Source: CAZWKX01 sp964633975 (GTDB lineage Bacteria; Actinomycetota; Acidimicrobiia; Spongiisociales; UBA11373). From it: DNA of 26,307 bases. A program made the translations under genes and the position numbers. The stretch's first letter is position 1; each line of letters begins with the position of its first letter. The stretch is from the NCBI GenBank assembly GCA_964633975.1, contig CAZWKX010000028.1:1-26307 (forward strand), given 5' to 3'. This document shows positions 1-6,652 of this stretch, in pieces. The notes under the pieces were generated by a model that worked only from the letters and a program-made list of their open reading frames with translations, did no database searches and was not told where the DNA came from.

Positions 1-176
1 CAGCTCGATTGAGTTCAAGACGCTTGGTGCTTCTCAGGTAGCTGGGCGGGTTGCCACCCGGTACCCAATGGTGGAATTAGGTAGCGCTGGCCCTGGGGAG
101 AGTGATCTCATCAGCGGTTCCGAGTAGATGGACGGAGTCGGGCTATGGATTCTCTGTTGCTGTGCTTCGGCTGGGG
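1..176. other. Left-edge spacer without a recognisable gene
   Basis: No convincing gene lies here. One + frame is open from the window edge to a TAG at 125-127 (about 41 codons); it could be the tail of a gene cut by the edge, but its composition is not persuasive. The stretch 64-112 is one copy of the dispersed repeat described in its own entry and lies just downstream of the minus-strand propeller lipoprotein gene. Confidence 0.4.
64..112 (+). repeat. Dispersed intergenic repeat, copy A
   Basis: It aligns without gaps to 1427-1475 at roughly 70 percent identity: both begin CCCAATGGTG and share CTGGCCC(T/A)GG and CTCA(T/C)C. The core GAGAGTGAT(C)TCATCAG also resembles 6181-6201. The function is unknown. 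Confidence 0.6.
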
Positions 177-1358
177 TTACTGGTCGGGTGTCCAGTGCCA
201 CACGGCCGCATCCGAATCGCCACCATACGATGCCCCATCACTCCCGACGGCGACCAACCCGGGGCCTCCTGCTACGACCGACACCATCACCTGGTTGTCG
301 GGGCCGCCGAAGACCTCCTTGTCGTGGGGGACCCGGGTCCAGGTGAGCCCGTCGGGTGAGGTCCATACGGCTGCATCATTGTCACCGTCCGACTCGTCGA
401 ATCCGACGGCAACCAATCCCGGGCCCCCTACCACCACCGAGGCCATGAACTGGGTGCCGGGGCCGCCGAAGACTGTCTCATCGTGAGGCACTCGGGTCCA
501 GGTGAGCCCATCAGGTGAGGTCCACACCGCCGCACCTCCCAAATCACCACCCATGTAATCGGTTCCGACGGCGACCAGCCCCGGCCCACCGGCTGCCACC
601 GAAGACATCTCGGCGTATGCGAAGGTCGCCTCATCGTGGGGGACCCTGGTCCAGGTGAGCCCATCAGGCGAGGTCCACACTGCCGCGTTCTGACCGTCGC
701 CCGAGGAGTCGTATCCCACAGCGACGAGCCCCGGGCCTCCCACCACCACCGAGTCCATGAACTGGGTGCCGGGGCCGCCCAAGACTGTCTCATCGTGAGG
801 CACCCGGGTCCAGGTGAGCCCATCAGGTGAGGTCCACACCGCGGCATCCGTATCACGATCCGAGGAGGCGATTCCGACGGCGACCAGCCCCGGGCCCCCC
901 ACCGCCACTTCGTTCATCCACTGGCTGTCGGCGCCGCCGAAAACCGCCTGGTCATGCGGCACCCGGGTCCAGGTGAGCCCATCTGGCGAGGTCCACACTG
1001 CCGCATCCTCACCATCGCCTGATGAGGAGTCGTATCCCACAGCGACGAACCCAGGACCCCCCGCCACCACCGAGGCCATCCCCTGGTTCTCAGGGCCACC
1101 AAAGACCGCCTCATCGGATAGGCGGGTCCAGGTGAGCCCATCAGGTGAGGTCCACACCGCCGCGCTCCAACCACCTGACTCGTCAGTTCCGACGGCTATC
1201 AGCCCGGGACCACCCGCCGCCACCGATCTCATCTCCTGGTTATCGGCGCCACCAAAGACTGCCTCATCGTGCGGCACCCGGCTCCATCCGGCGTCTTCCC
1301 CGCCGCAGGCAACAACAGACACAACCGCCACCACCAGCAGAATCATCAGCCGCCGCAT
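177..1358 (-). CDS. Seven-repeat Asp-box (propeller-like) lipoprotein
   Basis: Predicted exported lipoprotein of 393 residues. The N-terminus is a signal peptide with lipobox VSVVAC (Cys18). From about residue 26 to the end there are seven tandem units of about 52 residues, each following the pattern RVPHDEAVFGG, then SVVAGGPGLVAVG, then AAVWTSPDGLTWT. SPDGLTW is an Asp-box-like turn, and seven units suggest a complete seven-bladed beta-propeller anchored on the outer face of the membrane; ligand unknown. Unit 5 is a few residues short and the last unit ends in HWTPDQ. An upstream in-frame TTG at 1373 would add five residues, but AGGGGAGG lies directly before the ATG at 1358. Unit-to-unit similarity is high also in DNA, which suggests recent duplication or gene conversion. 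The truncated relative at 5718-6083 matches the last unit. The propeller fold is inferred; the repeats and lipobox are seen. Confidence 0.85.
   Translation of the reverse strand: MRRLMILLVVAVVSVVACGGEDAGWSRVPHDEAVFGGADNQEMRSVAAGGPGLIAVGTDESGGWSAAVWTSPDGLTWTRLSDEAVFGGPENQGMASVVAGGPGFVAVGYDSSSGDGEDAAVWTSPDGLTWTRVPHDQAVFGGADSQWMNEVAVGGPGLVAVGIASSDRDTDAAVWTSPDGLTWTRVPHDETVLGGPGTQFMDSVVVGGPGLVAVGYDSSGDGQNAAVWTSPDGLTWTRVPHDEATFAYAEMSSVAAGGPGLVAVGTDYMGGDLGGAAVWTSPDGLTWTRVPHDETVFGGPGTQFMASVVVGGPGLVAVGFDESDGDNDAAVWTSPDGLTWTRVPHDKEVFGGPDNQVMVSVVAGGPGLVAVGSDGASYGGDSDAAVWHWTPDQ
180..1283 (-). repeat. Seven tandem ~156-bp coding repeats
   Basis: The coding sequence of the lipoprotein consists of seven direct repeats of about 156 bp. 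The run GGTCCAGGTGAGCCCATC recurs almost unchanged on the + strand at about 495, 648, 807, 966 and 1127, with a variant at about 338. Such repeats can gain or lose blades by recombination. Confidence 0.9.
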
Positions 1359-1426
1359 TCCTCCCCTTTCCAAAAATGGTTGATGTCACCCCAATCATCC
1401 CAGCCCCTGGATATACCCGCCAGGCC

Positions 1427-1475
1427 CCCAATGGTGAGATTAAGGGACACTGGCCCAGGCTGGTGCTACCTCACC
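1427..1475 (+). repeat. Dispersed intergenic repeat, copy B
   Basis: Aligns with copy A (64-112) over 49 bp, and in its core (GACACTGGCCCAGG) with the copies near 2706, 4650 and 5636. It sits about 70-120 bp upstream of the minus-strand propeller lipoprotein start. Copies near 4641 and 6165 have a similar placement upstream of minus-strand exported-protein genes. Confidence 0.6.
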
Positions 1476-1492
1476 CCATTCCCTCTAGGAAC

Positions 1493-1534
1493 TTCCTCTA
1501 GGAACATTCGTGCGCGCTGGCCCACGCGGCGGCG
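1493..1534 (+). repeat. Direct repeat and repeat-family copy C
   Basis: The first 21 bp (1493-1513, starting TTCCTCTAGGAAC) recur without mismatch at 2685-2705, and both are followed by a (G/A)C(G/A)CTGGC(C/G)CA core. A near copy of the first 13 bp precedes it in tandem at 1479-1492. The two 21-bp copies flank a 1.2-kb segment carrying the acyltransferase gene. Confidence 0.7.
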
Positions 1535-1696
1535 AGCTTGCTCGAGGGGGTGAGGGGCCGTCTCCCCAGGGTGTTGTGACTCACTCTTGCCGTCGCTCAA
1601 ATTGGCTCAACGGTGATTATCGGAAGCCTCGGTCGAGGGGGTTCCATCGGGCACGGTCGGTCGCCCACCCACCCCCGGTCAAGGGTCACCCTGCCC

Positions 1697-1812
1697 AGGT
1701 GTAGGGCGCGTGGTAACGCCAAAAGGAGCGCCGAACCACGCGGGGGAGGCATTCGCCCGAAGGTCGTTGCTCCTCATGCGTTTGCCGGCGCTCCGTCATC
1801 GAGCCTACACCT
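1697..1812. ncRNA. Nested inverted-repeat element, possible structured RNA
   Basis: Three perfect inverted repeats are packed into 116 bp. The outer arms are AGGTGTAGG (1697-1705) and CCTACACCT (1804-1812). The inner arms are GGAGCGCCG (1725-1733) and CGGCGCTCC (1786-1794), and CGCGTGGT (1707-1714) pairs with ACCACGCG (1735-1742). The last helix and the inner helix partly compete for space, as in a switch, or belong to alternative folds. Read on the minus strand, the CGGCGCTCC arm end is followed by TTTT. It lies about 260 bp upstream of the acyltransferase and matches no RNA family I recognise. It may instead be a small palindromic mobile element. Confidence 0.4.
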
Positions 1813-2070
1813 TGCGCGGATGGCCGACCCGGCCGCCATCAACTAGCCCGTCATAGACCCGCGTACGCCACACAGACCCCGGCCATCGAGGGGGTTGGGA
1901 GTGTCCCGACTCGGGGGGCGGGCGATCATGGCTCGGCTGATATGGCACTCGCCCAGGCCCGAGCCGCCCAGGCGGCGGCCAGCTGGATGAGCTGCCGGGC
2001 GGGCCGTCGCACAATCGGGCAAGATGGCGGTGGCCGGCAGGCCGGTAACGCACGAAAAGGGGTCCAGCTG

Positions 2071-2652
2071 ATGTTGCAGCGGCTCGCCGTGGTGGCGCTC
2101 CGCCTCCGGGGCTGGCGGCTGTCCGGGGAGCCCCCCGACCTGCGCAAGTACCTCATTGTCTTCGGCCCGCATACCTGCAACTGGGAACTGCTGCTGGGGC
2201 TGCTGGCCGCCGCCGGGTTCGGCCTCAGGATCTCCTGGCTGGGCAAGCACACCATCTTCCGCTGGCCGATCGCCGGGCTGCTGCGGCACCTCGGCGGGAT
2301 CCCCGTGCGCCGCGACCACCACGAGGGCCTCGTTGAGCAGGTTGTCGCTGCTTACGCTGCCGCCGATTCCCTCGTCGTTGCTATGACGCCCGAGGGCACC
2401 CGCAGTCTCACCCGGTATTGGAGGTCGGGCTTCTATCGCATGGCCCTGTGCGCCGGGGTCCCGATCGTGCTCGCCTCGATCGACCGGCCCACCAGGCGCA
2501 TCACTCTCGGGCCCGTGCTCGAACTCAGCGGAGACCCCCATCGGGACATGGAGGCGATCCGCTTCTTCTACGCGAACGTCCAGGGCATCCACCCGGAGAA
2601 GACCGGACCGGTGAGGCTTCGCGAGGAGGCCGGTTCACCGGAGCAGGCCTGA
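2071..2652 (+). CDS. Small PlsC-like lysophospholipid acyltransferase
   Basis: Predicted membrane-associated acyltransferase of the lysophospholipid acyltransferase (PlsC/LPLAT) fold, 193 residues, which would transfer an acyl chain to a lysophospholipid or related lipid. GPHTCNWE near the N-terminus takes the place of the HX4D catalytic motif but ends in Glu rather than Asp. TPEGTRS is the second conserved block (EGTR) that binds the phosphate or acyl donor. The ATG at 2071 has AAAAGGGG about 8 nt upstream and gives a product of the usual length for short family members; an ATG at 1942 in the same frame adds 43 residues with no family resemblance. The gene stands alone, flanked by long repeat-bearing spacers. 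The family call is firm; the substrate cannot be told. Confidence 0.82.
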   Translation: MLQRLAVVALRLRGWRLSGEPPDLRKYLIVFGPHTCNWELLLGLLAAAGFGLRISWLGKHTIFRWPIAGLLRHLGGIPVRRDHHEGLVEQVVAAYAAADSLVVAMTPEGTRSLTRYWRSGFYRMALCAGVPIVLASIDRPTRRITLGPVLELSGDPHRDMEAIRFFYANVQGIHPEKTGPVRLREEAGSPEQA

Positions 2653-2919
2653 CCCGGTCCGGGGTCGTGGCTACCTCACTCGGTTTCCTCTAGGAACATT
2701 CGTGCACACTGGCGCAGGCGAGTGGGATGTCATCTGGCACCACCGGGTGCCGTTTCCTACCCGAGGCGAAGACGTTGCCGGCCGCACGCCGGCCGTGGAA
2801 GGGGTGCGTTGCGCACTGGGACAAACCCCCCCCTCCCCTCTCTCTGCGAAGGAGGGCTTCGGTACTCGCCCCTGAAGGGGGAGAGCGTTCTCCGTGACGA
2901 GTTTCGTTACATCCTCAAG
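2653..2919. other. Spacer with repeat copy D and a hairpin
   Basis: There is no gene here. The spacer contains repeat copy D (2685-2737), a GC-rich hairpin (GCCGGC...GCCGGC, 2777-2793) and a C-rich run (about 2825-2840). The stretch 2777-2819 also resembles 6343-6384, a second short repeated segment in this region. Confidence 0.5.
2685..2737 (+). repeat. Dispersed intergenic repeat, copy D
   Basis: Starts with the 21-bp sequence found at 1493-1513 and continues with CACACTGGCGCAGGCGAGTG and GATGTCATCTGG, the fullest version of the family core. It lies just after the acyltransferase stop. Confidence 0.65.
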
Positions 2920-3756
2920 TCAAGACCCAGCCGGTGAGTCGCAGCAGACACCGTGTGTGATTCGCAGCTCTGGGTGCCCGGCAACCTCACGGACGGCCGC
3001 CCGAAACTGACTCATTGTCAGCCCAGCTACCTCAACGGAGACTGCCATTGGAGTGCCCTCGGACAACGCCGGGTCCTCGACTCCTCTCGCCCCTTCCACA
3101 AACACACCCTGCGAATTCGTCAGGTAGTACTTGTCCTTCGTGAACTCGTTCCACACTGCCAGTTGCTCGATCAAAGCCTGCCTGCTTTCCGGATCGTCCA
3201 CCGCTGCTGGATCCGGCGGATCCAAGTACAGCGGATCCTGGTGATGGCGCAGGAACAGCACCGCGGGTGCTTCGACGGGCTCGCCCTCCGGCACAGACAA
3301 CCCCGTGATTGTGATCACGGACTCGCTCAGACTCCCGGAGAGCACCTCCAGGACCTCGACCTTCAGACTCCGGATTGTGAACACGTCCTCCGGCACGGAC
3401 GGGTCGCCATGGAGTGTCAACTCTGGCCCCGGACCGACCGCGCGTACTTTCACGACGACGGTCGAGCTATTTGTGATCTGCCCAAGGCTTTCGAACTGCA
3501 GTAGCTCAATGGCGCCCTCCACGCCAAACCCCGCCCAGTATGCCAGTGCGGCCTCAATGTCACCGGCCGACTCGATCGTGGAGCCCGCCATCCCGGCAGG
3601 ACTCGTAGCCACCGTAGTGTCCGCGTGGACGTCACTCTGCCCCACCGCCAGCGCCCCACCCCCGTCGGACCCACTAGCGCCACAGCCGCCGGTGAGAATG
3701 CACAGGCCCCACACAACAAGACACACCCACAGCTTCCCGGCTGGTGATCGGATCAT
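2920..3756 (-). CDS. Lipoprotein of unknown function
   Basis: Predicted lipoprotein of 278 residues. A basic N-terminus and hydrophobic stretch (about residues 9-22) end in the lipobox LTGGC, followed by a Gly/Ser/Asp-rich linker. The rest is a soluble extracellular domain with no family I can name. A segment around residues 95-150 (STVVVKVRAVGPG, then VEVLEVLSGS and ITITGLSVPEGEP) reads like a beta-rich module. A pair of Cys residues (GVCCDS) is near the C-terminus. The ATG at 3756 is preceded by GAGAGGGGTG. The gene lies 57 bp downstream of the metalloprotease on the same strand, so the two may be co-transcribed and act together outside the cell. That link is inferred from spacing only. Confidence 0.75.
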   Translation of the reverse strand: MIRSPAGKLWVCLVVWGLCILTGGCGASGSDGGGALAVGQSDVHADTTVATSPAGMAGSTIESAGDIEAALAYWAGFGVEGAIELLQFESLGQITNSSTVVVKVRAVGPGPELTLHGDPSVPEDVFTIRSLKVEVLEVLSGSLSESVITITGLSVPEGEPVEAPAVLFLRHHQDPLYLDPPDPAAVDDPESRQALIEQLAVWNEFTKDKYYLTNSQGVFVEGARGVEDPALSEGTPMAVSVEVAGLTMSQFRAAVREVAGHPELRITHGVCCDSPAGS

Positions 3757-3813
3757 CGCCCACCCCTCTCGTCCTCAGGTGTCATCCTCAGGTAACCTCG
3801 ACGCTGCCGCCAA

Positions 3814-4467
3814 TCAGTATGCGGCGTCCACTTGTGCCCTGTCTTGCGAAGAAAGATTCGGCGTAACCCCGTACATGGTGACATTTGTCATACACGAAGT
3901 GGTGTACTGGGTGCTGTGCCTCAACCCCACCGTGTGTCCCAACTCGTGGCATGCTACGTACTCTCTCCCTAGCTCGTTGAAATACTGCTGCTGGTTCGCG
4001 TTGAAGCGCACAATCTGTCCCCGGCACCACCGCAGATTCCCAAAACCTCCGATCCCCGTGTTGTCGGCAGGGCAGTCGACCCAGGCCACGAGGCCGGGAT
4101 ACGGGTAGTACCAGTCCCACAGACGGACATCCGGCAGGTTGTCCGTTGTTGTCCAATACGCGACCAGATCCGTCGGGTTGTAGTCCTCGTAGACGGAGTC
4201 GTACACAGCGCTGGCAATACCCGTCCAGTTGTTGCCAAATGTGTACGGTCTTACGGCGTGATAGATGTTGTTTGCAAGACTCACACACATCACCGGGTAA
4301 TCGCTTCCTGGTGGCACGTAGTCGTCACTGTGCCCGTACTCGTACCCACAGCCAGTAGTCGATCCGAAATTCGCATTGGCGGCAAGCGGTATCCCCAACA
4401 CGGTGACCAGGATCACCGCTCCCAGACTATGCCGCGACCACCGTCGCCCTCCAGCCGCAAGCTGCAT
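3814..4467 (-). CDS. Secreted metzincin-type zinc metalloprotease
   Basis: Predicted exported zinc endopeptidase of 217 residues. Residues about 14-33 form a signal peptide ending near LAANANF. The active site is HELGHTVGLRH (residues 174-184), the full metzincin HEXXHXXGXXH: three zinc-binding His and the general-base Glu. It is followed by SCMTN with Met193 as the likely Met-turn. Six cysteines (40, 61, 132, 148, 173, 192) could form three disulphides. No pro-domain cysteine switch is evident, and the chain is short, closer to compact bacterial metzincins than to large pappalysins. I start at the ATG at 4467, which has GGGGGAGG at good spacing; the longer frame from 4488 adds seven residues and lacks a site of its own. 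Substrate unknown. The lipoprotein gene 2920-3756 follows at 57 bp. Confidence 0.82.
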   Translation of the reverse strand: MQLAAGGRRWSRHSLGAVILVTVLGIPLAANANFGSTTGCGYEYGHSDDYVPPGSDYPVMCVSLANNIYHAVRPYTFGNNWTGIASAVYDSVYEDYNPTDLVAYWTTTDNLPDVRLWDWYYPYPGLVAWVDCPADNTGIGGFGNLRWCRGQIVRFNANQQQYFNELGREYVACHELGHTVGLRHSTQYTTSCMTNVTMYGVTPNLSSQDRAQVDAAY

Positions 4468-4903
4468 TGGCGCCTCCCCCTCTGCCATACATTTGCAGTG
4501 GCTAACTTACCACCCCTTGCCTTGCAAGTCCCTCCAGCACAGGCAGTCCCCCGCTCCAAGGCGCCGTCTGTGCGACACCCCCCGCTGATGCCAAGAGCGG
4601 AGGGTCATGTCCGAGGATATGTAGCAGAGCCGTTCGGTAGTGACATTTACTGACGCTGGCCCAGGGGAGGGTGGCTTCATCTGGTGCCTGCTGTTGCGCT
4701 CCAGTGTGCACGGGCGGGTGGCTTGTGGTGCCACAGTTGCGGTGAGACACCTGCGAGACAACCTGCTACCAGGCTTAGGGGTTTTTCTATGCCGGGCTAG
4801 CTTCGAGCGAGCGGGGGAGGTACGTATGGGGCATTCGGTGCTTGGGCTTGGCGATAGGGACTGCCGCGGCGCCGGGCTGAAGGAGGCAAGGAGACCATGC
4901 GGT
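4468..4903. other. Divergent spacer with repeat copy E
   Basis: There is no gene in these 436 bp. The spacer separates the minus-strand metalloprotease from a plus-strand lipoprotein and should hold both promoters. Repeat copy E is at 4641-4687. A T-run, GGGGTTTTTC, sits near 4779-4788 but has no clear stem before it. Confidence 0.45.
4641..4687 (+). repeat. Dispersed intergenic repeat, copy E
   Basis: It reads TGACATTTACTGACGCTGGC, then CCAGGGGAGGGTGG and TTCATCTGGTG. It is the same core as copies B, D and F, in the same orientation. Confidence 0.6.
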
Positions 4904-5446
4904 ATGAGGCACCTCCTGCTATCGGGCGTGGCTGCCTTGTGCACCTTCTTCATAGCGTGCAGTGGCCCAGGCGGCGGCGTTGAGGCGACCACCACATCTC
5001 TCACAGCCGCTTCCACAACCGCGGCCGCACCCACGTCGACAGCCGAACCTGCGACCACATCAAAGCCTTCCACGACAATGGCACCGGCCGTGCCGACTGT
5101 GCCTGCAAGCGTGTCTGTCACCTCTGAGGCAGTCGCCGAGATCTTCCCTCCGTACGACTACCGGACCTCCTTCGACGAGTACGTGTACGACTACATCTGG
5201 TTGGAGGATGGGCTCGTTGTTGCGGGCCCGTCGAGTGGGCAGTACGTCGTCAAGTTCACCTGTGGCGACTATTGGCTCACCCTCTCGGGCTTCGGGGAGG
5301 AACCTGATGAGACGGCTGTGATCCTGGTCGTCGAGGCAGTGGCGGCTACGAGGGCCTGCACACCGTCGCTCTTGATCCCGCAACAGTGTCTTGGGCTGCC
5401 GGACGATGGCGTCCCCTGCCACCCCGACGACGGGAATGGCGGCTAA
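4904..5446 (+). CDS. Thr-rich lipoprotein of unknown function
   Basis: Predicted lipoprotein of 180 residues. A hydrophobic segment ends in the lipobox FFIAC, then a Thr/Ala/Pro-rich linker of about 50 residues that should be extended and perhaps glycosylated, then a small domain rich in Tyr and acidic residues (FPPYDYRTSFDEYVYDY). This domain has several cysteines (FTCGDYW, TRACTP, QQCLG, VPCHP), consistent with disulphides outside the cell. No family recognised. The start at 4904 follows AAGGAG by about 10 nt; the open frame continues upstream to 4640 but that part overlaps repeat copy E and has no protein character. It stands alone, facing away from the metalloprotease. Confidence 0.72.
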   Translation: MRHLLLSGVAALCTFFIACSGPGGGVEATTTSLTAASTTAAAPTSTAEPATTSKPSTTMAPAVPTVPASVSVTSEAVAEIFPPYDYRTSFDEYVYDYIWLEDGLVVAGPSSGQYVVKFTCGDYWLTLSGFGEEPDETAVILVVEAVAATRACTPSLLIPQQCLGLPDDGVPCHPDDGNGG

Positions 5447-5717
5447 TCGAAGCTTCGTCGGACGGGCATGCGTCAGCGGTGGCGGCAGAACGTGCCGTCA
5501 CGTGCGGCCTCGACGCGTTGACTCGGTGATCACATGCACACGCAGGACCGGGGGGTAACGGAGCTGCCCGGCCGTCGGGGTCTCTGACCTCGCCGATCGG
5601 GACGTCCCGTGCTTGGACGCATACAACATCTTGCGACATTGGCCCAGCCGAGTGCCACGTCACTGGGCTTGAGGGGGAGCAGAACCGCTAGGCGATCCTG
5701 TGGTCACTCGGCCGGTT
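5447..5717. other. Spacer with repeat copy F
   Basis: The 271 bp between converging genes hold no gene. Repeat copy F is at 5625-5667. No clear terminator was seen. Confidence 0.4.
5625..5667 (+). repeat. Dispersed intergenic repeat, copy F
   Basis: It reads ACATCTTGCGACATTGGCCC, then AGCCGAGTGCCACGTCACTGG, matching the D and B cores in order and orientation. Confidence 0.55.
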
Positions 5718-6083
5718 CTACTGGTCGGGTGTCCAGTACCACACCGCCGCATCCCAATCACCGCCCGAGCTGTCGAATCCAACGGCAACCAGACCCGGAC
5801 CGCCCATCACCACCGATCTCATCCACTGGTCGCCAGCGCCGCCAAAGACCGCCTCATCATGCGGCACCCGGGCCTAGCCATTACTGCTGACGGGTGCTTC
5901 CGCTGTTGTGGTTGGCGTGCTCGTGGTTGTGGGGGGTGTCGTGCTGGTCGACGTCGAAGTTGCGCTTGTTGCCGTCGCGGCGGGCTGGGCGGTGGTTGTA
6001 GACGCCGCCCCGGTGTCGGCGCCGTCGCCGCAGGCAGCGACGAACATGACCGTCAGCATCAGCAGGATGGCCAATCGTCTCAT
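5718..6083 (-). pseudogene. One-blade lipoprotein relic interrupted by TAG
   Basis: This is a shortened relative of the seven-repeat lipoprotein. The ATG at 6083 has AAGGGGG upstream and begins a signal peptide with lipobox FVAAC, followed by a Thr-rich linker of about 45 residues, then TAG at 5874-5876. In the same frame, with no shift, 51 more codons follow up to a second TAG (5718-5720). They encode one complete Asp-box unit: ARVPHDEAVFGG, SVVMGGPGLVAVG, DAAVWYWTPDQ. The intact gene has Trp (TGG) at the equivalent position (GWSRVPHDE), so TGG to TAG is the simple explanation. As it stands the product would be a 69-residue lipoprotein with only linker. Stop readthrough would restore a one-blade protein. 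Repeat copy G lies just upstream. Confidence 0.85.
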
Positions 6084-6164
6084 GGTCCCCCTTGAGAATG
6101 GCTGCTCTGAGGGTAGTGATGCCTCAGTTTGGTCGTCAGCCCGGCAGCCTCGCCATATGCGTTC

Positions 6165-6205
6165 TTTTGATCCGCAGCCCAGGGGAGAGCGATGTCACCA
6201 GAACT
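6165..6205 (+). repeat. Dispersed intergenic repeat, copy G (degenerate)
   Basis: It contains GCAGCCCAGGGGAGAGCGAT then GTCACCAGAACTCC, closest to copy A (GGCCCTGGGGAGAGTGAT then CTCATCAGCGG). It lies 80-120 bp upstream of the minus-strand lipoprotein relic. Confidence 0.5.
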
Positions 6206-6342
6206 CCTTGTGCGCGCTCCTTCCCCACCGTGGCTCGCGTCGATGCTCACCGACGCAGGAGGTGCGTGGTTGGTGGGGAACAGCGGGCGGAGAGTGAGGT
6301 CATCGCCAGTCGTCCGGAAACGCTCCTTCCCCTGAGGGTGTC

Positions 6343-6384
6343 GGCGGCCGCAGGCCGGTGACGGAAGGGGTGCGTTCCCAATGG
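6343..6384 (+). repeat. Second short repeated segment (pair with 2777-2819)
   Basis: GGCGGCCGCAGGCCGG followed by GGAAGGGGTGCGTT and (A/C)(A/T)GG. The same order is found at 2777-2819 at about 75 percent identity. Each copy lies downstream of a dispersed-repeat core (G and D). Confidence 0.5.
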
Positions 6385-6652
6385 TCGACGAGCACGTCGT
6401 TCGGCGTCCGGGTCCCGGTGTCCCCATCTGATCTTCAGGTGTTTGCTCCGACCGATGTTTGGGGAGAACCGCGGCGCCGGACCGGCCCAGGCGGGCGTGA
6501 CGTCGGCCGGAATACCCAGACGGCGAACCCGGCGGCTTCTGCACGCTTCCGTGTGGAGCCGCAACCCTATTGGGCCGTTGGGCCCTGTGAACCTGTGAGA
6601 TCCGGCAGGAGGGTATCGAACAGGAGGACGAGAAAGGGGAAGGAGGCATGCC

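Larger units (their letters stand above)
1359..2070. other. 700-bp spacer with repeats, no supported gene
   Basis: Between the lipoprotein start and the acyltransferase start there is no protein I can support; the open frames are shadows without recognisable features. The interval holds repeat copies B (1427-1475) and C (1493-1534), a tandem pair of a TTCC(C)TCTAGGAAC unit (1479-1505), a nested inverted-repeat element (1697-1812) and a short GC palindrome, GCCGCC-CA-GGCGGC, near 1963-1976. Confidence 0.5.
6084..6652. other. 570-bp spacer, no supported gene
   Basis: No recognisable gene. It holds repeat copy G (6165-6205) and a stretch (6343-6384) resembling 2777-2819. It should carry the promoters of the lipoprotein relic (minus) and of the small membrane protein (plus). 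The open frames across it have no protein features. Confidence 0.45.

Noticed and set aside
177..1358. Evenly spaced repeats as a possible CRISPR array
   Set aside because: The repeats are in frame, about 156 bp long and encode Asp-box units with a signal peptide; not a repeat-spacer array.
1843..2592. 249-codon minus-strand open frame
   Set aside because: It overlaps the acyltransferase in antisense and has no hydrophobic core or motifs.
6385..6652. tRNA or other known RNA gene in the long spacer
   Set aside because: I could find no cloverleaf or T-loop consensus here or elsewhere in the window.
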